Source: Bacilli bacterium | GTDB lineage: Bacteria > Bacillota_I > Bacilli_A > ML615J-28 > CAG-698 | DNA: 53,844 nucleotides | Direction: 5' to 3' | NCBI GenBank assembly: GCA_918272565.1 | Contig: CAKJYW010000022.1 | Location: 1 to 53,844 of the forward strand | Part shown: one piece after another, positions 10,101 through 17,173 of the stretch | How positions within the stretch are numbered: the stretch's first letter is position 1 | Layout: each line of letters opens with the position of its first letter | The notes under the pieces: model-generated | Told to the model about the DNA's origin: nothing | The model's database searches: none | Seen by the model: the letters and a program-made list of their open reading frames with translations, nothing else | Made by a program: the position numbers and the translations under genes

Positions 10101-10488
10101 GAGATAAGCCATCATAATAAACAGCATAACCTATTTTATCTCCAGGAAAATTATCACGATAAATTTCAAAACTTGAATCTTTTAAGCAGATATATAGAGT
10201 TGTATTAAGGTCACCTTTTTTACATAGAGTAATCCTAATATCACCATTTTCTAAAATATCAGTATATGGATAAATTATTTCTCCATTATCATATTTAGCA
10301 AACCTAGTTTTAAATTTAGCTACATTGATATTTAGTCCATTTGGCTTCTTTTCTTCATTAAATTCACCAAAATTATAAGAATCTCTCTCTTTTATATACC
10401 CAAAGAAAGGTCCTTCTGTTTTAGAATTAAAATCGCCAAAGCAATTGTCACTTATCTTTTCCCATTTCTTAGAAATATTAGTTCCCAT
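7177..10488 (-). CDS. AAA+ / AAA+ / trypsin-like protease fusion (1103 aa)
   Basis: Four parts are visible. Residues 1-330 are beta-rich, perhaps with degenerate MORN-like repeats. The first P-loop AAA+ module (345-570) has Walker A GENGVGKST (380-388) and Walker B ILIDD near 440-444. The second, of CbbX/SpoVK/EccA type (610-860), has Walker A GNPGTGKT (645-652), Walker B VLYIDEA (704-710) and an arginine finger near R764. The C-terminal trypsin/HtrA-like protease (900-1103) has an intact triad: H935 in TCAHC, D972 in ADVALC and S1051 in GNSGSP. No signal peptide or membrane segment is seen, so it is probably a cytosolic ATP-driven or ATP-gated protease. Its ATG overlaps the upstream stop as TAATG, with GGGAGG before it. 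HtrA-like proteases normally act outside the cytoplasm, so fusion to two AAA+ modules is unusual. Role unknown; conflict, defence or quality control are candidates. Confidence 0.9.
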   Translation of the reverse strand: MGTNISKKWEKISDNCFGDFNSKTEGPFFGYIKERDSYNFGEFNEEKKPNGLNINVAKFKTRFAKYDNGEIIYPYTDILENGDIRITLCKKGDLNTTLYICLKDSSFEIYRDNFPGDKIGYAVYYDGLSHLFKFRKYDDEGFIDEEVTVPKEFNVKNPIKSDKRINYPLELKYENIKELLDFAGLSQISFEEDVATGIGLISDENGQRKIIKFEKGNNSGYQMHQFDDYYMVFNLTKNKFDGPKVQIEDDGFTVVTILKEDGNKLSSSAIITIKGEEVILCDSSTGDVLDTDRCARIRYLSELSFDEGNGWTDYYYAKKEFEQAELKKHPNRAIDDTTNPEYQMMHLIGQEDAKKEFKRIKAYVEKNDTRSIYKNIAFSGENGVGKSTVGRLIAKVLFKYGAIDRDTFSETSAKELFDSTTGVTTTNLNDFYHEGYGGVILIDDLHYLEGLNLSNVREGLLALSNLMAGDHNTCFILCDNKYNINQILENHKDLFQDKIRFRVNFKDFTRDELGEILKIKVKEKGYYIDKDALDRLLDVIFLSKSYGNNINATAAIAILEEVIIIQNVRTELVDDKTIIKDDVDVYVLENDIAFIDQKTGYQSEARKKLDELVGLEKIKETVDDLIAYFAINRGKRVDFHMSFTGNPGTGKTEVARIIGKLLCQEGILGTSKFLEVTRRDLVGQYIGQSAIITRDIIDKAMGGVLYIDEAYSLAYGGERDFGPEVIAELLKAMEDRRGEFCVILAGYTSEMKKLYDLNPGFKSRIKFELEFPDYSDEELEKIARLFLKREGYVMNDEDLKLFVKFVSIQRNKPNFANVRTLRESLSKLQIKHAGRMRQIGGDINSKELDLEDIKAVFSKEEFDEISKSEKSEITIPKLNPEVLLNNLKDFKASPFNEKKNEMSEAILALKMSGDRVGEGTGFIITNDGYFLTCAHCVKGIDKIVARRRITHHNRYIDLNYDAKVVSIDEKADVALCKIETSGDEVFDYLVLAPCNNVNEKLDKVYIMGYPFGVSRFDEMSINEGKITSFQKENSKMLAQINLDIQAKGGNSGSPLIDEKTSQVLGVFCGSAISHGAEITEEINYARPIDYVWSLLEKEYKENK

Positions 10489-12740
10489 TACTTTTCCTCC
10501 CTTTGTTTTATAGATGAAAAGTAATTGAAAGCACTAATGAATAGTTTCAATCCCTTTAAATAACCTTGTGACTTAAGCAAATGGATACCCATCTCAAGTC
10601 TATTTAAATAGTCATTTGGATAAATTCTACCAAAGTACATGTAGATTGCTCCATAGACTTCAGGGTAATAACAATACTCAATGTCAATGATAACACTAAA
10701 CATAATTGGCTCTAAGTAAGATGATAGTTCCTTATTAACCCATCTATTTTCACCTAAGAAAACGTAAGTCTTTAAAGCTAAATAAGCATACATTACCCTA
10801 ATAAAGACATTCTCTTCTTCTTGGTATTTACTACTATATAATCTTACTTTTTCTTTTAGCATCCTAAAATCAGGATTTTCTTTCTTAAGTTCTCCTAAGA
10901 TTAGATCAAGTTCATTAACTACATCTTCGTTACCATTATTTAAAACAAAATCAACAATCGGACAAACATTATATTGATCTAACTCATCTTTAAAGTTACT
11001 ATTAACTAAGGCACCATTTTCATCCATCACTTCAGCAGCTAGAGTAATTAGTTCTCTTTGAAGATTATTAAACTCATCTTCTTTAAATAGATGAGCAAGG
11101 CATCCAGCTAAAGGAACAAATACTCCATAACCATCAGCTGTAGCGTTTAAAACCTTAGTTTGATAGTCATAAGCTGTATTAATGTACCTACAAACGATTC
11201 GTTTAAACATTCTTCTTGATTTTGAAGCGATTAAATATAATAAATATTTATTTGTTAGAATGTTATCAATAGATGAGTAGTTTGTAGCAGACTCGGCGAT
11301 GACTGTGGCTCTTTCAACAAATGAAAGCATGAAAGATTCTTTATCTGATATTTCTTTCTTATCAAATTCTTTGTAGCTTTCTAATGTTTTACCAAATGAA
11401 GCAATCTCTAAAGCTAACCTATCTAAAAGCACATCAAATATCGCATTTTTAACAAGGTTCTTCTTAGCTATTTTATTATTAATGCCGATATCATTTAAGT
11501 AGATATCTTTATCAACTGAATAAGTTGATTTCTTATTGTAAATATATCTAGTGATTTCTACTTTATCAAACTCTTTATAAATATAATCGATAGCATCAAC
11601 TAATCTTTTTTCATAACGACTAGTTACGTATCCTGTTAAAATCATCGCATTGGAGCCGATAAAATCTTTGATAGTTTTATCGCTCATAACTAGTCTATTA
11701 TCTTCAAGACAAGCAAAAAACTCTAGGAATGATGAAATCTCTTCTTTTTCTTTTACTTCTATTTCATCATAATTAATTAAATATTTGTTTTCTTTATTTA
11801 ATAAATATCTACCTGAATTAATAACTTCATCTAAAGTTAATCCAAAATTAAACATATAAAGGTCGATTAAGCCTTCACTAAAAATAGCTTTTCCTTTTTC
11901 TGATAACTTCTTATAGAAATCATTAAAGATATAGAATAAGATTTCTTCAGTGTTATATTTAGAAAGCATTACTTGTAAAGTGCGATTATAATCATCTATA
12001 GGGCAGTAATTAAGGATGAATTTAGCTACATAAAAATAATCATTTAGTTTTAATGTAGGAGTTGCAAGGAGTAGTAACTCATCGCTTAACTTAGCACCAC
12101 CCATTTCCATTAATTCTTTAAATAATAATTTAGGATTAGATATATCTTTTTCAAATTCAACAGTATTTAAATATTCACTTAACTGTTCTTTTTGTTGTTT
12201 ATTGTTAGTGATTAGAAAAACATGTAAGTTTTTAGGTAAAAACCTCTTATCAAACACAAAATGACGATAGAAAGTAAGTGAAAAGTCATTATCATAAGGT
12301 AAATCAATATTATTTATTAAAATGTATAATGGTTTATCTAACTCTAATGAATAAAGATCAGTCTTTAAAATACCTAATAGATTATCATAATATGTTTCTA
12401 CATCAACTTTTGCTTCACATTTAGGTGTGAAAGAGTAATCACCTTCATAATGAATATTAAATTCATCTAATTTCTCATATATCTTTTTAACAAAGAAAGG
12501 CGCAGGAAAAGATGAGGAATAACTAATATCACTAAAATCGATAAAAATCTTATTTCCTTCTTTTTTGTTTAGCGCTTCTTTAAAGAATTCATCTTCATAT
12601 GTTTTTGAATTCAAATAAACTAAAAGTGCTTCTCTTTTTAATTCTTCTAAATCAATGATTTTATCTATCTTTTTTTTCAAATAATCATTATTAGAAAAAT
12701 AAGAGCTTCTTTTTAATAATTCTTTTATTTCTATTTGCAT
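10488..12740 (-). CDS. Large STAND/AAA-like protein with degenerate P-loop
   Basis: 750 residues, no signal peptide. The N-terminal 220 residues look like a STAND/NACHT-type fold: strand KIFIDFSD followed by an SYSSS turn and a helix, then a Walker-B-like strand LYILINNID near residue 150 and a sensor-like strand LHVFLIT. No GxxGxGK[ST] Walker A is present where one would be expected, around residues 36-60, so ATP binding is probably lost. The remaining 500 residues are helical and may form a repeat scaffold. The stop overlaps the AAA-protease start (TAATG), implying coupled translation and a likely complex. Its own ribosome site is weak and it follows a hairpin, so its level may be lower than that of upstream genes. 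The fold is inferred by eye; the reading frame is certain. Confidence 0.8.
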   Translation of the reverse strand: MQIEIKELLKRSSYFSNNDYLKKKIDKIIDLEELKREALLVYLNSKTYEDEFFKEALNKKEGNKIFIDFSDISYSSSFPAPFFVKKIYEKLDEFNIHYEGDYSFTPKCEAKVDVETYYDNLLGILKTDLYSLELDKPLYILINNIDLPYDNDFSLTFYRHFVFDKRFLPKNLHVFLITNNKQQKEQLSEYLNTVEFEKDISNPKLLFKELMEMGGAKLSDELLLLATPTLKLNDYFYVAKFILNYCPIDDYNRTLQVMLSKYNTEEILFYIFNDFYKKLSEKGKAIFSEGLIDLYMFNFGLTLDEVINSGRYLLNKENKYLINYDEIEVKEKEEISSFLEFFACLEDNRLVMSDKTIKDFIGSNAMILTGYVTSRYEKRLVDAIDYIYKEFDKVEITRYIYNKKSTYSVDKDIYLNDIGINNKIAKKNLVKNAIFDVLLDRLALEIASFGKTLESYKEFDKKEISDKESFMLSFVERATVIAESATNYSSIDNILTNKYLLYLIASKSRRMFKRIVCRYINTAYDYQTKVLNATADGYGVFVPLAGCLAHLFKEDEFNNLQRELITLAAEVMDENGALVNSNFKDELDQYNVCPIVDFVLNNGNEDVVNELDLILGELKKENPDFRMLKEKVRLYSSKYQEEENVFIRVMYAYLALKTYVFLGENRWVNKELSSYLEPIMFSVIIDIEYCYYPEVYGAIYMYFGRIYPNDYLNRLEMGIHLLKSQGYLKGLKLFISAFNYFSSIKQREEK

Positions 12741-12776
12741 TTTTTATTCTTTTCTTTCTTTAGTTTTGCACTTTTT

Positions 12777-12806
12777 AAAAACTCTTCTTCATAGAAGAAG
12801 GGTTTT
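12777..12806 (-). terminator. Intra-operon attenuator-like hairpin
   Basis: Minus-strand stem AAAAC-CTTCTTC / GAAGAAG-GTTTT around a short loop runs into a T tract, between the 220-residue and 750-residue genes. It resembles an intrinsic terminator but has cassette genes on both sides, so partial termination is likely. Confidence 0.55.
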
Positions 12807-12808
12807 AA

Positions 12809-13471
12809 TTAATCAAACATAACATTTGGATTTAATAGATTTGGAGGTGTCCAAGTAATTCCTTTTTCAGCAAGGTATTCTTGTTTTAGACTCCAAGTTT
12901 CAAAGCAGCTACCCATTCCGTGATATTTTCTGTTTTTATCGATTTTCTCTTCAACCTCATCAATAACAGCTAAATATTCAGGGCTCATTTCAACAGGGTC
13001 ATTCTTTAATGTTCTTCTTGATTTCATTCTCTTTTCAAAGATTTCATCAATTTTTTCATCCTTTAGTAACCCGCTGCCTTTAACCAATTCTTTAATATCT
13101 AAGCAGTCATCATCAACAAAGAAATTACGGAAACGTAAAAGATCAGATAAAAGGCTACTTGCATCTTCCTTTATTTCTTCAATCTTATATATTTCATAAA
13201 CCTTAATCATCACTTCTAGTGCTTTCTTTAAATAGTCAGCTACAATACTCATTCTTGTGAGTGTTTTATACTCTGTAGCTAAAAACATATAGTTTTCATA
13301 GGCATAAAGAAGTGAAGCTTCCTCGTCATCAATATTACGATTAATTAACTCATCGATTTCTTTTAAATCTTTGATGTCACGGTATGTTGCTGCGGCGTAT
13401 TCGTGCTCTTTTCTTGAATTAATGTTATTAATCAATTTTTCAATTTTTTCTTGTATTAAAGCATCAAACAT
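12809..13471 (-). CDS. Helical hypothetical protein of AAA-protease cassette
   Basis: 220 residues starting at ATG 13471, which overlaps the DUF1963 stop (TAATG) with GGAGG upstream, so the two are translationally coupled. The sequence is strongly helical with many Leu, Lys and Glu. Segments around residues 40-110 suggest TPR-like or coiled-coil packing. The C-terminal 40 residues are different: aromatic and proline-rich (MGSCFETWSLKQEYL, then TWTPPNL). No signal peptide and no catalytic motif. I do not recognise a family. Coupling to the YwqG-like protein suggests a working pair. Confidence 0.75.
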   Translation of the reverse strand: MFDALIQEKIEKLINNINSRKEHEYAAATYRDIKDLKEIDELINRNIDDEEASLLYAYENYMFLATEYKTLTRMSIVADYLKKALEVMIKVYEIYKIEEIKEDASSLLSDLLRFRNFFVDDDCLDIKELVKGSGLLKDEKIDEIFEKRMKSRRTLKNDPVEMSPEYLAVIDEVEEKIDKNRKYHGMGSCFETWSLKQEYLAEKGITWTPPNLLNPNVMFD

Positions 13472-14031
13472 TATGAGAAATCCTCCACAATCTTAACATC
13501 TTTGAAATTCTTCTTGTCTTTACCAAAGAATAAATAAATCATTCCATCGAATGTTGGGAATAAGCCCATTTCATCATTATCCATTGGGTCAAGTTGGAAT
13601 AATAACTCGTCTGGTTCTTCACTATATTGCCAATCACCAGGGCAACCAAGTAGCTTGTTACCAGTGTCGCTCTCATCACATAATTCGAATTCAATTAAGA
13701 AGTCTTGTGTGAAGCTTTCAAAGTCAGGAATAGATGCATTGAAGTCTTCGATAACCTCTTCTGGATCTTCTTTAGAATACTTAACGATAGGTTTAAGATC
13801 GTAGATTCCATTTTCAGTTCCTAAGAAAAAGTACAAATAACCTGTGTGAGGTAACTTATTATCTTTATCTAAATCCTTGATATCCTCTAACTTAATTTGC
13901 ATCAAAAAAATCGCATCATCAGGTAGTTCATCCATCATACCTTTAGGAAGTGTAGGATTACCTAACATCTTAGAACAACCTAAATCGTAATCTCCAATAG
14001 CTTTTTTAGTTTTAATTTTAATTGCGTTCAT
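13471..14031 (-). CDS. YwqG-like (DUF1963) protein
   Basis: 186 residues with AAAGGAGAT before the ATG. It matches the DUF1963/YwqG pattern: KMLGNPTLPKG near the start, a strand with FLMQIKLEDI, GYLYFFLG, then LLGCPGDWQY, LLFQLD and a final GMIYLFFGKDKKNF strand. Family members are cytosolic and of unknown biochemical role; B. subtilis ywqG sits beside an LXG toxin-immunity locus. Here it sits between the 65-residue motif protein and the helical 220-residue protein, 2 nt from the first and overlapping the second. The family call is by motif; the role in the cassette is unknown. Confidence 0.8.
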   Translation of the reverse strand: MNAIKIKTKKAIGDYDLGCSKMLGNPTLPKGMMDELPDDAIFLMQIKLEDIKDLDKDNKLPHTGYLYFFLGTENGIYDLKPIVKYSKEDPEEVIEDFNASIPDFESFTQDFLIEFELCDESDTGNKLLGCPGDWQYSEEPDELLFQLDPMDNDEMGLFPTFDGMIYLFFGKDKKNFKDVKIVEDFS

Positions 14032-14033
14032 TT

Positions 14034-14231
14034 TTATCTCCTTTTATTTTTAATATCTTTTAGTGTTTTCACATCATCAAGTGGATCATTTGGTGTATAT
14101 CCATTTTGATCAGTCACATCTTTAATTGTTTTCACATCATCAAGTGGGTCTTTTTCTTTTGTTAGACTCTCCCAATCGATGTCTAGTCCTAAATCTTCAA
14201 TTTCTTTTTCTTTTTTCTTCTTTTTATCCAT
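14034..14231 (-). CDS. 65-residue protein with doubled DPLDDVKT motif
   Basis: A small, highly charged protein. It starts with a Lys/Glu-rich segment, then carries two copies of the peptide DPLDDVKT(I/L)KD about 22 residues apart, and ends in KNKRR. It has too little hydrophobic content for a stable fold, so it is probably disordered. GAGG lies before the ATG, and it sits 2 nt before the DUF1963 gene and 10 nt after the upstream gene. Two copies of one short motif suggest a tether, adaptor or protease-recognition peptide that binds two copies of a partner. That is inference; no homologue is recognised. The position between tightly packed genes supports it being a real gene. Confidence 0.7.
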   Translation of the reverse strand: MDKKKKKEKEIEDLGLDIDWESLTKEKDPLDDVKTIKDVTDQNGYTPNDPLDDVKTLKDIKNKRR

Positions 14232-14241
14232 AATAACCTCT

Positions 14242-15033
14242 TTATAAAGTTTCTTCTAAAGCATCTTCTAAATCGACATGTTCATATTCTTTTTCTTTGC
14301 CTTTAAACATCACATCAACAATTGATTTAGGATTTTTTATTATTATATTGCTATCATCGTTAACTTGAATAAAAATGTAATTATATCCACTTGTTGAAGA
14401 GTTTTCTTCATTATAACAATGTAAATAATATTTCTCATCGCTTGATAGCTTCACTCCATCAACATCCTTAAATTCATCAATTAGAATTGATGAATATTTA
14501 TATAAAGCATCTAAGAATGCTTTGTAATCATTTTCTTTTACTTCATTAAAGTTATATCTAGCGATTAAAACGTAAGGAACTCCTTCTTTTCTAAAGAATT
14601 CTAACTTAATAGGGAAGTTAGGTAAAACTGGTCTAAAACCATATTCTTTACAAAATCTCTCATATTCATTGTCTTCAACTTCTTGTTTTGTTTCTTCTTT
14701 ATTAGGATTTAAATGATCAAAAACAAGATTAACTTCTTTTTCACTCAGTGGTAGTGGATTAAAATTCCTATCAGTCTTACAAAGAAGCATAAATGATCCT
14801 ATATAATCATATCCTGAAAGGGCGCATGCTTTTTCGTTATTGACATCATCACCATTCCTATCAACAAATCCCATCAAGTGAACTCCAAGCTTATTAGATA
14901 ACTCTTGAGTTTTTGCGGTGTGGACTGTTGAAAGGGAAGAAGCGTTTAAAGCGCTATAGATATTATTAATATCCGAAAAATCAATTTCAATCTTAATTAT
15001 ATCTAAATGTCTTACTAGAATAGCATTTTCCAT
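14242..15033 (-). CDS. Hypothetical protein, weak DUF3846-like N-terminus
   Basis: 263 residues, cytosolic by sequence. The N-terminal ~105 residues (IYSALNASS, GFVDRNGDD, DYIGSFMLL, then LSEKEVN) weakly recall DUF3846, a small domain common in phage and plasmid genes, where an RNG-type turn precedes an IxG strand. A charged linker (~110-125) leads to a second alpha/beta domain with the strands YVLIARYNF and YNYIFIQVND, and the protein ends in an acidic tail. The ATG at 15033 lies 2 nt after the upstream stop. It is the second gene of the cassette. No catalytic residues can be assigned, and the DUF3846 resemblance is only a suggestion. Confidence 0.7.
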   Translation of the reverse strand: MENAILVRHLDIIKIEIDFSDINNIYSALNASSLSTVHTAKTQELSNKLGVHLMGFVDRNGDDVNNEKACALSGYDYIGSFMLLCKTDRNFNPLPLSEKEVNLVFDHLNPNKEETKQEVEDNEYERFCKEYGFRPVLPNFPIKLEFFRKEGVPYVLIARYNFNEVKENDYKAFLDALYKYSSILIDEFKDVDGVKLSSDEKYYLHCYNEENSSTSGYNYIFIQVNDDSNIIIKNPKSIVDVMFKGKEKEYEHVDLEDALEETL

Positions 15034-15035
15034 AA

Positions 15036-15770
15036 TTAGTATCCTTTTTTAATAGAAAATTTTGTACTTCCATCAATTACTAATTCTACTTCTATTGACC
15101 AATACCATGATTCATGATCATACCTAGTGGCGTATCCCCCACTCCTTGTTTCATAGTATAAAAATGTTTCATTGATTTCAAAACTATCTTTAAGTTCATT
15201 GAATTTCCCATGATTATCGCAATAATAATAGATAGATTCGATAGATATCTTAGAGCCATTAATCTTTGTAACATTTAAAGTGTATCTATTATCTATCATT
15301 AACTTTGCTTCATAAACAGTACCAATTTTAGCATTTACAGTTTCTTCTACATCACCATTTTTGAACCCTTCCCCACAAGAAGTGTACCCTTTTTCATGGA
15401 TTTGCAATTTGATATTGTTTTCATCAAAGTCAACTTCTTTTGTTTTGTAATTTAATTCAATCTTGAAATCTCGATAAACTGTTTCCCATAAATCTTTATC
15501 CCATTTACCTTTTTTATCTTCAATTATTAAAGACTTACCTTTTTCTAAGAGTAATTCCTTTTCTAAAGACCCTTCTTCACCATTAAACGAGAATTTTATG
15601 AGAATGTTTCCATCATCAAGTATCTTAATATCTCTAAATTTGGAATCTACATACAACTTATCAGATTCAAAAGAGATTTTTTTATGTATTGGATCAAATG
15701 ATCCTTGAAAAGTCTCCCCATCTGAATAAATCAGTTTTGAAGAGAGTTCGCTTACAATTGTAATTTTCAT
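15036..15770 (-). CDS. Beta-rich hypothetical protein, first gene of AAA-protease cassette
   Basis: 244 residues from an ATG with AAAGGAAC upstream. There is no signal peptide or membrane segment. It is predicted to be nearly all beta strands in two halves. The first half contains a SDGETFQGSF turn; the second (~145-244) has a strand-rich region with a YYYC stretch and an aromatic SWYWSIEVEL strand. The second half has a strand rhythm similar to the 96-residue protein that ends the cassette. There is no known family and no enzyme motif. A promoter-like -10 and a cre-like site precede it, so it probably marks the 5' end of the operon. Confidence 0.75.
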   Translation of the reverse strand: MKITIVSELSSKLIYSDGETFQGSFDPIHKKISFESDKLYVDSKFRDIKILDDGNILIKFSFNGEEGSLEKELLLEKGKSLIIEDKKGKWDKDLWETVYRDFKIELNYKTKEVDFDENNIKLQIHEKGYTSCGEGFKNGDVEETVNAKIGTVYEAKLMIDNRYTLNVTKINGSKISIESIYYYCDNHGKFNELKDSFEINETFLYYETRSGGYATRYDHESWYWSIEVELVIDGSTKFSIKKGY

Positions 15771-15812
15771 AAAGTTCCTTTCTTCTTTTATTTTTCCGGT
15801 AACAATAATAAG

Positions 15813-15829
15813 TGTATTAAACGCTTACA
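15813..15829 (-). promoter_or_regulatory. cre-like site downstream of cassette -10
   Basis: Minus-strand TGTAAGCGTTTAATACA contains 12 of 14 matches to cre (TGTAAGCGTTTAAT) and ends in an ACA half-site shifted by 3 nt. It lies between the -10 and the first ATG, where a bound repressor would block transcription. Confidence 0.35.
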
Positions 15830-15839
15830 TTTCAATATT

Positions 15840-15845
15840 ATTATA
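15840..15845 (-). promoter_or_regulatory. Probable -10 of AAA-protease cassette promoter
   Basis: A perfect minus-strand TATAAT lies about 70 nt before the ATG at 15770. The -35 position holds only TCTTTT, a poor match, so the promoter may need an activator or be weak. Confidence 0.45.
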
Positions 15846-15874
15846 ACATATAAGAAATAAATAAAAGAAAGAAA

Positions 15875-15920
15875 AATAAAAAAAAGAATTAAAGCATTCT
15901 TTTTAGCGCCTTAATTCTTT
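15875..15920 (-). terminator. Terminator after the M28 peptidase gene
   Basis: Minus-strand stem AAAGAATTAA / TTAATTCTTT with a GC-containing 18-nt loop is followed by a long T run. It separates the M28 operon from the AAA-protease cassette. Confidence 0.75.
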
Positions 15921-15928
15921 AAAAATAC

Positions 15929-17170
15929 CTATCTACTATAATATTTTTCGATTTCTTGTTTCATATTATCAGGAATTGCTTTGTCAACAGGAAAAGCTAC
16001 ACTATTAATTAATGTCTTACTCCATTCGATGATAAAGTTACAAGTTCTATAATAATTATCTTCACTCAAAAAATCCATTACATCTTTTCTTGAATGAATT
16101 ACAGCTCCACCTCTAACTGCTCCTCTACAAAAGCTTAAGGAAGGCACTCCTTTATCAGCAAACGGAGTAGAATCTGATGAATAAACTCCTTGCCATGCTT
16201 TTAGTCCGAAGCCAGTAACTTTAGAATAATATTTCAAATAATTAACTAGCGCCTCTTCTGCAGTTACACAAGCAATATCATTACCTAAAGTAACACCAAC
16301 CATATCGATGTTGATATCTAGTTTGTATTTATCTAATTCTTTTGCATGGTGCGCAACATATGCTTTAGATCCTTCAAGTCCAATCTCTTCAGCTCCACAC
16401 CAAACAAAAACTAAAGTTCTATCTGGTTTATTCTTTTTATAGTATGATGCTATTTGCATAATGGCAATTGAACCAGTTGCGTTATCATAAGCTCCTTTGG
16501 AGTACGGAACGCTATCATAATGAGCGCTAAAAGCAATCACGTCATCAGGCCACTTTCTTCCTTTAATCTTAGCTACAACATTTCGGCTTTTCACTGTCTT
16601 TTCTTCTTGAATTAGCTTAATATAAGCCATTTTAGGCATATTTCTAACTAATTTTTCAGCATCTTGTATCATAATACAAACTGTAGGAATAACCCCTTCT
16701 TTACTAGCGTTAGGGCGAATCATATAAGGGTCAATATCAGTGTTTTCCTTTGCTTCATACAAATCACCTGTAGCATGAACGACTCCAATTGCCCCTTTTT
16801 TTACCAAAGTTGAATAGATTTTTGAAGGAATCAGCTTGCCAATTACCAAGGCAATTTTTCCTCTTACATCCTTAACTTCTAAGTCTTCTAAAGAGTCAAT
16901 GTAAATAAATTCACCGCTTACGCCAGCATCAGAAGTTGAGCCACTTAATCCTGTAGCTACAACGTCTAAAAACGATTCTGAGTCAAATTTTAGGGCGCAT
17001 TCTTTAACCTCGTAGCTCTTAATATCGAATTCTTCGATTTTGGCTTTTATTCCTAATTTAGCGCATTCAGCTACCAAAATCTCAGCTGCCCTTAGTTCTT
17101 CAGCGCTACCTGCTGTTCTAACAAAATATAAATCATTTAATAATTTAAAACTTTCGTAATTATCTTTCAT
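15929..17170 (-). CDS. M28-family zinc aminopeptidase with PA domain
   Basis: 413 residues. The di-zinc site is complete: H217 in SAHYDS, D229 in GAYDNATG, E261/E262 in GAEEIG, D289 in NIDMVG and H359 in VIHSRKD. An insert at about residues 85-170 fits a protease-associated (PA) domain, with GAIGVVHATGD. No signal peptide is seen, so it probably trims peptides in the cytosol, which fits the neighbouring oligopeptide transporter. The ATG is 3 nt after the PHP phosphatase stop, and it is the last gene before a terminator. The exact substrate preference cannot be read from the sequence. Confidence 0.9.
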   Translation of the reverse strand: MKDNYESFKLLNDLYFVRTAGSAEELRAAEILVAECAKLGIKAKIEEFDIKSYEVKECALKFDSESFLDVVATGLSGSTSDAGVSGEFIYIDSLEDLEVKDVRGKIALVIGKLIPSKIYSTLVKKGAIGVVHATGDLYEAKENTDIDPYMIRPNASKEGVIPTVCIMIQDAEKLVRNMPKMAYIKLIQEEKTVKSRNVVAKIKGRKWPDDVIAFSAHYDSVPYSKGAYDNATGSIAIMQIASYYKKNKPDRTLVFVWCGAEEIGLEGSKAYVAHHAKELDKYKLDINIDMVGVTLGNDIACVTAEEALVNYLKYYSKVTGFGLKAWQGVYSSDSTPFADKGVPSLSFCRGAVRGGAVIHSRKDVMDFLSEDNYYRTCNFIIEWSKTLINSVAFPVDKAIPDNMKQEIEKYYSR

Positions 17171-17173
17171 TCT

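Noticed and set aside
15092-15274. Small minus-strand frame inside the first cassette gene
   Set aside because: It overlaps the 244-residue frame completely, has no ribosome site and no coherent composition.
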